Assembly: GCA_016280955.1 (NCBI GenBank)
Contig: JAEEHV010000065.1
Coordinates: forward strand, 1-64,000
Direction of reading: 5' to 3'
DNA: 64,000 nucleotides
Source of the DNA: Candidatus Gastranaerophilales bacterium
GTDB lineage: Bacteria; Cyanobacteriota; Vampirovibrionia; Gastranaerophilales; Gastranaerophilaceae
This document shows, piece by piece, positions 41,690 to 51,108 of the stretch (its first letter is position 1; the number at the start of each line of letters is the position of its first letter). The notes under the pieces were generated by a model. It made no database searches, was not told the DNA's origin, and saw only the letters and a program-made list of their open reading frames with translations. The translations under genes were made by a program, and so were the position numbers.

Positions 41690-41762
41690 GGGTGCGTGGC
41701 GCAGTTGGTAGCGCAGTTGACTCTTAATCAATTGGTCGTGGGTTCGAGTCCCACCACACCCA
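41690..41762 (+). tRNA. tRNA-Lys (anticodon CTT), CCA not encoded
   Basis: gggtgcgtggcgcagttggtagcgcagttgactcttaatcaattggtcgtgggttcgagtcccaccacaccca; loop ct-CTT-aa. Confidence 0.92.
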
Positions 41763-41769
41763 AATAAAG

Positions 41770-41800
41770 AAGGTTCTCTTTTGGAGAGCCTTTTTTATTT
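41770..41800 (+). terminator. terminator after tRNA-Lys
   Basis: aaggttctc tttt ggagagcctttttt. Confidence 0.75.
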
Positions 41801-41919
41801 TGTAAACAGTTACTATAGGTTTTCAGATACAGTTGTGATTGATATATAGTTTCTGTACTTATTGAATCGCTATTAATACCTTTTTTTATGATAAAATATT
41901 ACTGTAACAGGAGTAAAAA

Positions 41920-42030
41920 ATGACAAAACAAGCCGTTATATTATCAGGTGGGTATATATTATCTGTGGACATTAGATGCGATTATTTAGGCAAGGATGCC
42001 TGTTTTAGGGCGAATGAGGCTGATTTATAG
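41920..42030 (+). pseudogene. truncated sugar nucleotidyltransferase-like N-terminus
   Basis: MTKQAVILSGGYILSV... after an aggag RBS; KQAVILSGG is a typical NTP-transferase N-terminus but the ORF ends at 36 aa. Confidence 0.45.
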
Positions 42031-42684
42031 GGTAGAGATTTGCCGGACTATTCTTGCACTTTTGTCCGTATTTTTGCACTATTTTGCACTGATATTTTTG
42101 TTTTTCAGCATGTTTTATGCCTTACCCCCCTAATATATTTGAATATTTACCCCGTGCAAATTTGTGCATAAAAGTGCAAAAATAATTTATCTTTTAGTTT
42201 GATATGTGTCGAAATATCTCTGAGATTGAGATTTGGGACTTGATGTTTCTGCGAACCAGAGACATTAATGTGTGTGAGGTAATTTATATGACAATGAACA
42301 TATTTGTCTTACAATAAATGATATTATTAAAAAAATGGATGAGATGTTAAACCGGTTCGGCTAAAAATGGATATTTTAAATAATAGCACTAGGCTTACTG
42401 ATTCTATTCAAAACCTGGCATAAAGCCTATATTATGGGGAAATATGTTCACCTATTGTTGGTGCTGTTGATAAACAAAAGCAAATACAATTAAACAAAAC
42501 TGATGCTGGCTTTAAAGCAAATCAAGTAATTAAAAGTGAATTTGCCATAATTAAAGAGACTAAAACGATCTCCATCTAATAGTTAATTGCATCTTGTTCT
42601 GCATGTTAAATTACAATAAACCATGATAAAAATTAAGTTTAATATGAATATGGCTTATTTTGTACTAGTATTAATGATTTCATT

Positions 42685-43194
42685 ATGTTCTATTGTATTT
42701 TTTTTATGTTGTATTTAATTATAGTAAATAATTTTTATAGTTCTCCTGCCATCTTTCCATTAGTTTTATTTGGTATTATTGATGCAATATTTATTTATTT
42801 GCTATGTAAAACTGACAGTTTTGTTCAAGAATTATCAATTAATGAAAACGATGTCATATTTAATTGTATTAATGGTGGAAAAAAGCAAGTAAAATCTATT
42901 AAATTAGATGATATAGAAAGTTTTTATTTAGATATGGATATAAAGTGGTTTACTCCCGTATATTATTACACTTTTTCTGTTAAACTAAAGAATTCTGATG
43001 AGGTACAAACTTATCACGGAAAACATCAAGAATCACAATTGGGAATTTGTTCTCTTTTTGATATACAAGAAATGTTACCTAATTTCACATATAATATTAT
43101 GTCAAATAATAAAGAACATAATGAACTTGTAGATAATTGGGTCTATTACGCACAAAATAAAAGATTTAACTATGATAATAAAAACTCAAAATAG
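42685..43194 (+). CDS. hypothetical membrane protein
   Basis: 169-aa ORF, N-terminal TM hairpin; N-terminus may be frameshifted at a poly-T run. Confidence 0.5.
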   Translation: MFYCIFFMLYLIIVNNFYSSPAIFPLVLFGIIDAIFIYLLCKTDSFVQELSINENDVIFNCINGGKKQVKSIKLDDIESFYLDMDIKWFTPVYYYTFSVKLKNSDEVQTYHGKHQESQLGICSLFDIQEMLPNFTYNIMSNNKEHNELVDNWVYYAQNKRFNYDNKNSK

Positions 43195-43322
43195 TAATAA
43201 CACAGTTATATAATTTTATAAAATACCAATATATCTAATTTGTTACCCCATGTATCGTTTTTCTGCTGATAACAATAATGAATATCTTTTCATGATAAAA
43301 TATATTCATAAGGATTGAAAAA

Positions 43323-43892
43323 ATGGATATAAATAATTACATTCAGAATTCCATAGAAACAAAAACTAAAATACTCAATGATAGCCAAATGCAAGCTAAT
43401 ATAAGAAAAATGGCAGATGTGATAGTTAATGCTTATAACAACAATCGGAAAGTATTAACAGCCGGTAATGGTGGTTCTGCTTGTGATTCTCAACATATAG
43501 CCGGAGAGCTGGTCGCAAAATTCTTTATTGACAGACCGGGATTAAATGCTATTGCTCTTGTTAATTATATTTCTTCTTTAACAGCAATTAGCAATGACTT
43601 TGGGTATGAAAAGTCTTTTTCAAGACAAATCCAAGCATTATCTGAATCCGGAGACATATTTTTAGCTCTTTCAACATCTGGTAATTCAAAAAATATAATT
43701 ATTGCATTAGAAGAAGCAAAGAAAAAAGGACTAATTACAATGGGATTGGTTGGTAATAATAAGTGCAAAATGGATGATTTGTGTGATTACATAATCCACG
43801 TTCCCTCAACTGTTACCCCAATAATTCAGGAGTCTCATATAATGATTGGACATATAATTTGTGCATTAGTTGAAGAAACCCTTTTTGCATAA
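43323..43892 (+). CDS. gmhA: sedoheptulose-7-phosphate isomerase
   Basis: VLTAGNGGSACDSQHIAGELVAKFFIDRPGLNAIAL...SGDIFLALSTSGNSKNII SIS-domain motifs. Confidence 0.93.
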   Translation: MDINNYIQNSIETKTKILNDSQMQANIRKMADVIVNAYNNNRKVLTAGNGGSACDSQHIAGELVAKFFIDRPGLNAIALVNYISSLTAISNDFGYEKSFSRQIQALSESGDIFLALSTSGNSKNIIIALEEAKKKGLITMGLVGNNKCKMDDLCDYIIHVPSTVTPIIQESHIMIGHIICALVEETLFA

Positions 43893-44481
43893 TCACTAAG
43901 GGGTGAAATAATATTCATTGGAGTATTATAACTTTTACCATCCATAACAACACATTTAGCAAATGGTCATTCGCTATCAGTAAAAGGGATTATCCAAGTA
44001 TAGAGGACAAGTCCTAATTTCTGAGTTTGATTATTGAAAACTTTTGTTTCAAATAACATAAAATTTTTATCTTTTAAATTCATAATTTTATCCCTTCTTT
44101 TTTGTGTCAAATACTAATATTGCTCCGAATATATTTTGTTTGGTTATCAGAATCAATAAGAGATTCCTTTGCAAATAAGTATTTTTCTCCAGCATATTCA
44201 CATCTAACTTTTTACAAACTATATTGTTTTCACAAACCAGTTCAATGACTTTATAGTCTCCTGAATCGTTGTCTTCAAAATTTCTAATCTTTGTCAGTTT
44301 ATAAACACCATATAATTCAAACAATCATTTATTTGTATAAACAAATGCTATGTTACAAAATAATCTTGGTTAAAAAAAGATATAACTGTCCTATTGGCGA
44401 AACATTAATAAAGTATTTATAATGAGTTGCCAATATTAGCTGAAAAAATAAAAACTAGACGTCTCCACAGGAATAAAGATT

Positions 44482-45906
44482 TTAGCGGTTTTCATTGCAA
44501 TATTTCTTACTTATTTTCAAGAATTGCATTATTTGTTTAAAATTGAAAATAATAAAAACAATATAAAAAATCAAATACAGCACAAAACCAAACAAACCAC
44601 TTATACACCAACTCCCAAATATAAAAATAGTTGTCAACATGATTTCAAATAAAATATTTTTGCATATTTGTATATTAATATAATTTTTCAAAATAATTTC
44701 TGCTAGAATACAGCGAATAATTAAAGCAACAATTATAGACATAACCGCATAGTCTAAAGAATGTAATATTGTACAGCTTATATATGCCAACATTATACTT
44801 ATTCCAACCGATGTTAGATTAATAAATAGCAATTTTCGTTCCAGTCTTAATGCTTTCAGATACGTATTAATCAAAAGTGCCATTTTACTTTCAAATACAA
44901 TCATCGGGAACAAAATTGCCATATATTTGAAACTCTCGGCATATTCAGGTAACCACAAAGAGAATATTTTTCTTACAGGCAAATATAACAGCAAAGATGA
45001 AAACACAACAATCATTAATAAAGAACGTATTTTGGTATAAAGATTTTCAAGCTCATATCTATCTACTCTTTTTAACATTGGAAAAAGTACCATAGCTATA
45101 GAATTAATAAATATTAATAACAAGCTTGATATTGATAGTGTTAATGAAATTCTTCCAAAAGTTTCAACATCCCAACACATTACAATTGCTTGTCTAATAA
45201 CACCTATTACAAACATGCTGGCTATGTTGGATATCATCAGTACAAATCCGCAATAAATATTTACTTTAATTTCAGAAGCCACTTTTTTTATTGGATATGG
45301 CTTTGTTTTTACAATATCATGACAAACATTAAATATATAAATTGTCGCAAAAAATCTGCCTATTATTTCAGATATTATAAACCATTCAAAATCTCCTCTA
45401 CCAAGCAAAATGCCAGATAAAGTAATGACTATATGCATTAATTTCTCAATAATTAAACATTTAGCATATTCCTTAACTCTTCCCGTTGTTTGTAATAGTT
45501 GGTGTAATATTGCTCTCGGCATATATATAACTATGCACATACAGCAGCAAGCATAAACGAATTCTTTTTCATAACCTGGAAAATTTAATAGAGTTAATAT
45601 GAATATAATTATACTTAGTATAGATTCAAAAACGGAATATGTTCTAAACTGGGCCGAAAAAAGCTTTTTATCAATTTTGTCGTAAAATTTTCCGCCGTAT
45701 CTTAAATATATTCCGTCAAGCCATCCTAAACCCAAAAAACCAATATAACTTGCATAAAAAATATATAACTGATAATAGGAATACTGCGTAACGCCAATAA
45801 ATTTAGGAAGTATCAAAGTTAAAACTGTACTTCCAATCAAACTGACTAAATTAGCTATAAATGCCATTGACAAGTTTTTAAAAAAAGAGGTATTAAGAAA
45901 ACTCAT
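44482..45906 (-). CDS. oligosaccharide flippase (Wzx-like)
   Basis: 474-aa multi-TM protein, MSFLNTSFFKNLSMAFIANLVSLIGSTVLTLILPKFIGVTQYSYYQLYIFYASY typical of polysaccharide transporters. Confidence 0.85.
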   Translation of the reverse strand: MSFLNTSFFKNLSMAFIANLVSLIGSTVLTLILPKFIGVTQYSYYQLYIFYASYIGFLGLGWLDGIYLRYGGKFYDKIDKKLFSAQFRTYSVFESILSIIIFILTLLNFPGYEKEFVYACCCMCIVIYMPRAILHQLLQTTGRVKEYAKCLIIEKLMHIVITLSGILLGRGDFEWFIISEIIGRFFATIYIFNVCHDIVKTKPYPIKKVASEIKVNIYCGFVLMISNIASMFVIGVIRQAIVMCWDVETFGRISLTLSISSLLLIFINSIAMVLFPMLKRVDRYELENLYTKIRSLLMIVVFSSLLLYLPVRKIFSLWLPEYAESFKYMAILFPMIVFESKMALLINTYLKALRLERKLLFINLTSVGISIMLAYISCTILHSLDYAVMSIIVALIIRCILAEIILKNYINIQICKNILFEIMLTTIFIFGSWCISGLFGFVLYLIFYIVFIIFNFKQIMQFLKISKKYCNENR

Positions 45907-45910
45907 ATTC

Positions 45911-47110
45911 TTAATATTCCATTCCTGTTATTTTCATGTATGCTTCTTTTATTGTTCTTATAAAACCATGTACAATTTTAATTTTTTTTAATTCCCAACC
46001 ACCAATTTTATTCATGGTTTGTACAAATCGACCTTTTTTGTAATATTTTACAAATTTATTGCGCCATTTTGATTTTCTATATGGGCCATGAAAACTAGCA
46101 CCACCTTCATAAGCTTCTTGAATAGGTCTTTCAAAAATGTTAAAATATTTTTTGATTTGTTTAACAAAATTTAATCCAACTTCTGTATTACAGAGTATTA
46201 GTGATGCATTACCAACATCGCCATTAAATAAAGTGGAACTGGGCATCTTACTAAGGCCAAAAAAGTCTCCTATAGTTACGTCACTAATTCGCTCTAGTTG
46301 AGAAAAATTACAAGTGTAACAGCTTTCCCTTAATGAACTTGCATCCAAAAACGAGTTAAAATAATTATCCTCATAGGCAAAACGATTATATTTAATTTCT
46401 TTGTCCTTATTACTTATGTAATCTAAACAAAAATGAAAATTACGAAATCTTCTGTTGCTTCTAAAAGATATATTTTTAATTTTTTTGTACTTTAATTTTT
46501 TGTGCAGATTTTCTAAATACTCTTTGAAATATTGAGCGGGAGAAACTCCATGGCACAATATATCAACAAGAATCAAATTCTTTGTATAAATATTTTTTGC
46601 TTCAAAATATTTTTTAGCTGCAGCAATTTGACATGGCATGGCAATGTACAAAACTTTGCATTCGGATTTTAGTTTTTCTTCTATCTTTAAATAAATATCA
46701 TCAGAAAAAGCTTGAACATACTTTGAACCCTGAAATAATTTTATATCTTCTTTATTATTAGTTAATTTAAAAATTGGATTAAACTCTTTATCCCAACATA
46801 CTCCAACCACATAAGACTTTGGATCTTCCAAAAATTTTTCATACATTGCTCTTGCAACACCACCGGATGCGCTATTCAAACGCTTTTCTTTGTCTTTTAA
46901 ATATGCAGCATAGCATTCTTGTGGAGAATTAAACTTGTTTTCTCCAATTTTAGGACATGTTTTTTCACACAATCCGCATTTTATGCATTCCTTAAAATCA
47001 ATTTCCGGAATAATTACACCCAGATTATTTGGTACAAGCTGAATACACTTTTTGGGGCATATTGAAACACAAGCACCACAACCGCAACATATATCATCTC
47101 CACAGACCAT
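45911..47110 (-). CDS. 4Fe-4S / coenzyme F420 hydrogenase beta-subunit family protein
   Basis: CCGCGACVSICPKKCIQL and CIKCGLCEKTCPK; SGGVARAMYEKFL; DILCHGVSPAQYF; adjacent to pyruvyl transferase. Confidence 0.9.
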   Translation of the reverse strand: MVCGDDICCGCGACVSICPKKCIQLVPNNLGVIIPEIDFKECIKCGLCEKTCPKIGENKFNSPQECYAAYLKDKEKRLNSASGGVARAMYEKFLEDPKSYVVGVCWDKEFNPIFKLTNNKEDIKLFQGSKYVQAFSDDIYLKIEEKLKSECKVLYIAMPCQIAAAKKYFEAKNIYTKNLILVDILCHGVSPAQYFKEYLENLHKKLKYKKIKNISFRSNRRFRNFHFCLDYISNKDKEIKYNRFAYEDNYFNSFLDASSLRESCYTCNFSQLERISDVTIGDFFGLSKMPSSTLFNGDVGNASLILCNTEVGLNFVKQIKKYFNIFERPIQEAYEGGASFHGPYRKSKWRNKFVKYYKKGRFVQTMNKIGGWELKKIKIVHGFIRTIKEAYMKITGMEY

Positions 47111-48267
47111 TATTCCTCGCCTTCTATTGCATTAATAAGGAATTTTTCCGAATAATCCCTCAGCTCTTTTAAAATATCATTTGTTTTAATAAAATCAATA
47201 TTTTGTTTTAAGACATTTTCAATTGTATTATTGCCGTCAATCAAACAATCTGAAAGTTTAAATGTTGATAAAATGTCTATAATTCTTGAATTTTGAGATT
47301 TCTTATCCGTATCTTTAAATCTTTTGAATACTACAAAATTTTTATTAAAATTAATGGATAATGCAACTGCATGGAAAGAGTCGGTTACAACAACATCTGC
47401 ATTCATTAAATAATTAACAAAATCTTCTACCCCAAGTTCCGGTTTTGATATACCTACATCCGGAATTATGTATGATTCTGATGGAGCACAATAAACTTCG
47501 TAGCAGTTTTTTTCAGCATATTCTTTTACCAGTTTTTCCCATTCTCTATTCTTACCAATAAAATAACAGAAAATATATTTTTTGTTAGGTAAAGGCTCGC
47601 ACTTTTCGTTGTCAACTATTTTTGCCCAGTCATTCTTATTTAGGAGAAAAGTCGGATCTAAAACAATTGTAACTTCTTTGTTTAATAGTTTTGATAATTC
47701 TATTTCTGCTGTTTTTTCTCTGACACCTATTTTATAAAAACGAGAAAGATATTTTTTATACATACCTCTTTTTAAAAATGGGATTTTATCAACTCCAATG
47801 CTAGATGCATATGCAATTTTTTTGTGGCTTTTTTGGGCAAAAGCTAATAAACTTACTGGTGAAACATAATGTGGATTCCAAATTTGGTCACTTCCTGTTA
47901 TAAATACATCTGTTTCACGAAGCATCTTTCTATAGTCTTCTTTAGAATAATTAACCCAAATTTTGCTATTTGCATTTGCAAAATGTATATTTTTAATTTC
48001 TCTTTGTTTAAATTTTTCTTGAATAACATTATCAATATTTTCAAACAGAATTTCGTTATTTGGATGTTTTATATATTTAGTTTTATACTTTCGTATTAAT
48101 GCAGAAATCGTTTCTATTAAATTGTGTATCCCATAGTAAAATTTAAATTTTTCAATAAAATATACATTATAATTCTTTTTTGTTAAAAATTGTTCAAGTG
48201 CATATGCTTGTATGCATGTACCATAATTTAATGAATAACGCCAAGTAAAAATTCCAATATTATTCAT
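47110..48267 (-). CDS. polysaccharide pyruvyl transferase family protein
   Basis: NIGIFTWRYSLNYGTCIQAYALEQFL; VFITGSDQIWNPHYV; DVVVTDSFHAVALSINFNKNFVVF. Confidence 0.92.
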   Translation of the reverse strand: MNNIGIFTWRYSLNYGTCIQAYALEQFLTKKNYNVYFIEKFKFYYGIHNLIETISALIRKYKTKYIKHPNNEILFENIDNVIQEKFKQREIKNIHFANANSKIWVNYSKEDYRKMLRETDVFITGSDQIWNPHYVSPVSLLAFAQKSHKKIAYASSIGVDKIPFLKRGMYKKYLSRFYKIGVREKTAEIELSKLLNKEVTIVLDPTFLLNKNDWAKIVDNEKCEPLPNKKYIFCYFIGKNREWEKLVKEYAEKNCYEVYCAPSESYIIPDVGISKPELGVEDFVNYLMNADVVVTDSFHAVALSINFNKNFVVFKRFKDTDKKSQNSRIIDILSTFKLSDCLIDGNNTIENVLKQNIDFIKTNDILKELRDYSEKFLINAIEGEE

Positions 48268-48428
48268 ATATCTCCTTAATATGTTCTTACATCTAATATT
48301 ATCATAAAAATTTAGTATAACAAATTTTAAGTTATTTGACTTTGTAATTCATTATTATATAAAAACATACTAAAAATTTTTCTTTAAAATATAATAATAA
48401 ATCAAGCTAATACTAATTTTTCCAATAT

Positions 48429-48923
48429 TTAATTGTCAAGTATTCTTATTATTTTAGCAGGGACACCAGCAACCATAGAATTTGCAGGGACATCCTTTGT
48501 CACAACAGCACCTCCTCCAACTATACATCCTTCTGATATTTGTACTCCAGGAAGAATTAATACTTTTGCACCAACCCAACAACCATTACCTATCTTTATA
48601 TCTTTACCATAGCTTTTACCCGCTCTTTTTTGAATATTCCCTATTTCATGTGTACTGGTACATAAACATGTTCCCATACCAATATGTACATTATTGCCTA
48701 TTTCAATTTTTCCCATATTATCAAAAAAAACATCATAATTTATATAACTACCATCACCAATTATTATGTTATTATTTCCAAAAAAACAACGTGGAGAAAT
48801 ATAACAATTTCCTAGTCTTAATCCATATATCCTTAATATAAATCTTCTCAAACAACTAGGTATTATTGGACTTGCTATAAAAATATTTATAACAAAATTT
48901 CTAAAACAATGTTTACAATTCAT
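48429..48923 (-). CDS. hexapeptide acyltransferase
   Basis: IGNNVHIGMGTCLCTSTHEIG...IGNGCWVGAKVLILPGVQISEGCIVGGGAVVTKDVPANSMVAGVPAKIIRIL. Confidence 0.92.
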   Translation of the reverse strand: MNCKHCFRNFVINIFIASPIIPSCLRRFILRIYGLRLGNCYISPRCFFGNNNIIIGDGSYINYDVFFDNMGKIEIGNNVHIGMGTCLCTSTHEIGNIQKRAGKSYGKDIKIGNGCWVGAKVLILPGVQISEGCIVGGGAVVTKDVPANSMVAGVPAKIIRILDN

Positions 48924-49011
48924 TTTTTTATCCTCCCAAGTCTATTAAAAATTATTATTTGTCATATTAGTTATTATTTTATCATAATACAATTTGTGAT
49001 ATAATTTTATT

Positions 49012-49890
49012 ATGGATGTTTCAATAATATTAGTCAACTATAACACAAAAGATATGACAAGAGATTGCCTTCATTCGGTATATCAATATACAAAAGATAT
49101 TGATTTTGAAGTTTTTGTTGTAGATAACAATTCTCATGATGGTTCTGTAGAAATGATAGAGGAAGAATTTCCTCAGGTAAGATTAATAAAAAATCCAGAT
49201 AATAAAGGTTTTGGTGCCGCAAATAATATTGCCATACGTTTAAGTGAGGCAAAATATATTTTTTGTTTAAACACAGATACACTATTATTAAGCAACTCCA
49301 TAAAAGCATTTTATGATTTTATGGAGAAAGAAGAAAATCACAATGTAAGTGCTTGTGGTTGCCAACTTTTAGATAAAAATATGAAACCTCAACACTCTTA
49401 TGCAAAATTTCATACAGTATGGCAAATTCTTTCTACTATATTTTATATGCATAAGATTCTACCAAAGACATATAGAAGACTCTTTGTTGATTCTGAATTA
49501 GAAAATGCTACTGTTCCGTATGTCGTAGATTATGTAACCGGAGCTGATTTATTTTTAAGAAAATCCGTTATTAATGAGTTAGGAATGTATGATGAAAACT
49601 TTTTTATGTATTCAGAAGAATCTGAAATGCAATTTAGATTTAAAAAAGCTGGATATAAATCAGTAATAATACCCTATTTAAACATCGTGCATTTTTGTGA
49701 TTTTAAATCAAAAAACGCTCCAATAGCTAAATTAGAAATGATGTTCAAATCTGATATTTTATATTATAAAAAATGTCATGGTTTATTATATGCAATTATA
49801 TGTAAGTTTTTATATATAATTAAATTTATAGTCACGCCTCGCTTGAGTAAAAGATATTTAGATTTAATAGTAATGGCAGTTCATCTTTAA
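49012..49890 (+). CDS. glycosyltransferase family 2
   Basis: VSIILVNYNTKDMTRDCLHSVYQYTKDIDFEVFVVDNNSHDGSVEMIEEEFPQVRLIKNPDNKGFGAANNIAI. Confidence 0.93.
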   Translation: MDVSIILVNYNTKDMTRDCLHSVYQYTKDIDFEVFVVDNNSHDGSVEMIEEEFPQVRLIKNPDNKGFGAANNIAIRLSEAKYIFCLNTDTLLLSNSIKAFYDFMEKEENHNVSACGCQLLDKNMKPQHSYAKFHTVWQILSTIFYMHKILPKTYRRLFVDSELENATVPYVVDYVTGADLFLRKSVINELGMYDENFFMYSEESEMQFRFKKAGYKSVIIPYLNIVHFCDFKSKNAPIAKLEMMFKSDILYYKKCHGLLYAIICKFLYIIKFIVTPRLSKRYLDLIVMAVHL

Positions 49891-49905
49891 ATTTTTTGAC
49901 TCCCT

Positions 49906-51108
49906 TTATTCAGTTAATAATTTTTTGTATTCTATACTTTGAGTTTTTACATTACATTTTTCTTTTAAAAGTTTTAAATTTTTAATTTGTTCCTGATATT
50001 CTTCATTAGGAAAATCATTAATTACAGATATTACTTTTGTCTTAAATTCCTCATACGAACTACAAAGATAACCAATATTACCATAGTCTTCAAAATATTG
50101 CTGTAATGATGCATTATTTATCGCAATTATTGGCTTTTCATTATTTATTGCATCTAATATAGCTCCACTTGCTGTATATTTATAACAATCTGTTTGATAT
50201 GTAAGAATAGTATAATGAGAATTTCTTATTATATCATTTTTTTCCCTCATCGATAACATTGAGGTTGAAAGTTTCTTTTTATTTATAAAATTGTAACCGG
50301 AAAGTATTTGAAAAATTTCCATCTGTCTAATAAAACCCGCAAAAGAAAACTCAACTTTATCAGGACAATTATTATTTATATATTCTAATAATTTAGATAA
50401 TTCTTCCCAATTTTTATTAAAAGATGTTATTCCTACTATTGAAAATGTAACCTTTTCATTATTTAGTGTTTCGTTAGTATTATTTTCTTTATCATACAAA
50501 AAAGGATGTAAAAAACAAATCAAATTTTTATTTAATTTTGGAATTTTTGTTAAAAGATGCTGCTTGATATATTTATTAAAAACTAAAAATTTTAAATTTT
50601 GAGGCAAAGGCATTCTTAATGGATTTTGCATACCAAATATTAAAGAATATAATAAAACTTGAATAAAATTATTATTTGATTTTTTCGCATAATCTAATAG
50701 TTCTATTCTTTCTAAATTCCCATGTAAGCATACTACAACTGTAATAAAACGATAAATATAACAAAAAACTTCTACTAAAAAAGCCATAATTGTAGTTGTT
50801 GACAAAAATATAATTACTTTTTCATCATTCTCTCTTGCAAATTTATATATATCCTTTATTAAATTGTACTGAAAAAGAAGAAATTGATATTCCCAAAATT
50901 TTTTGCTCAAAGGTTCTATTCTGTGAAAAATCAATTTTGAAGTATCAATATCATTGCTCTGAAGCTTTTTCAATATCAAATTATAGTGTTCTATACCTGC
51001 AAATAGATTAATATTTTGATTTTCTGCAGTTTGCAATGCATATGCAATCTGTGCAGAATTTATTTCCAAATGGTTATAATTATCTTTTAGATACTCAACA
51101 AATATCAT
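49906..51108 (-). CDS. glycosyltransferase-like protein
   Basis: 400 aa in a polysaccharide operon; C-terminal YKYTASGAILDAINNEKPIIAINNASLQQYFEDYGNIGYLCSSYEEF resembles GT-B donor-site regions. Confidence 0.6.
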   Translation of the reverse strand: MIFVEYLKDNYNHLEINSAQIAYALQTAENQNINLFAGIEHYNLILKKLQSNDIDTSKLIFHRIEPLSKKFWEYQFLLFQYNLIKDIYKFARENDEKVIIFLSTTTIMAFLVEVFCYIYRFITVVVCLHGNLERIELLDYAKKSNNNFIQVLLYSLIFGMQNPLRMPLPQNLKFLVFNKYIKQHLLTKIPKLNKNLICFLHPFLYDKENNTNETLNNEKVTFSIVGITSFNKNWEELSKLLEYINNNCPDKVEFSFAGFIRQMEIFQILSGYNFINKKKLSTSMLSMREKNDIIRNSHYTILTYQTDCYKYTASGAILDAINNEKPIIAINNASLQQYFEDYGNIGYLCSSYEEFKTKVISVINDFPNEEYQEQIKNLKLLKEKCNVKTQSIEYKKLLTE

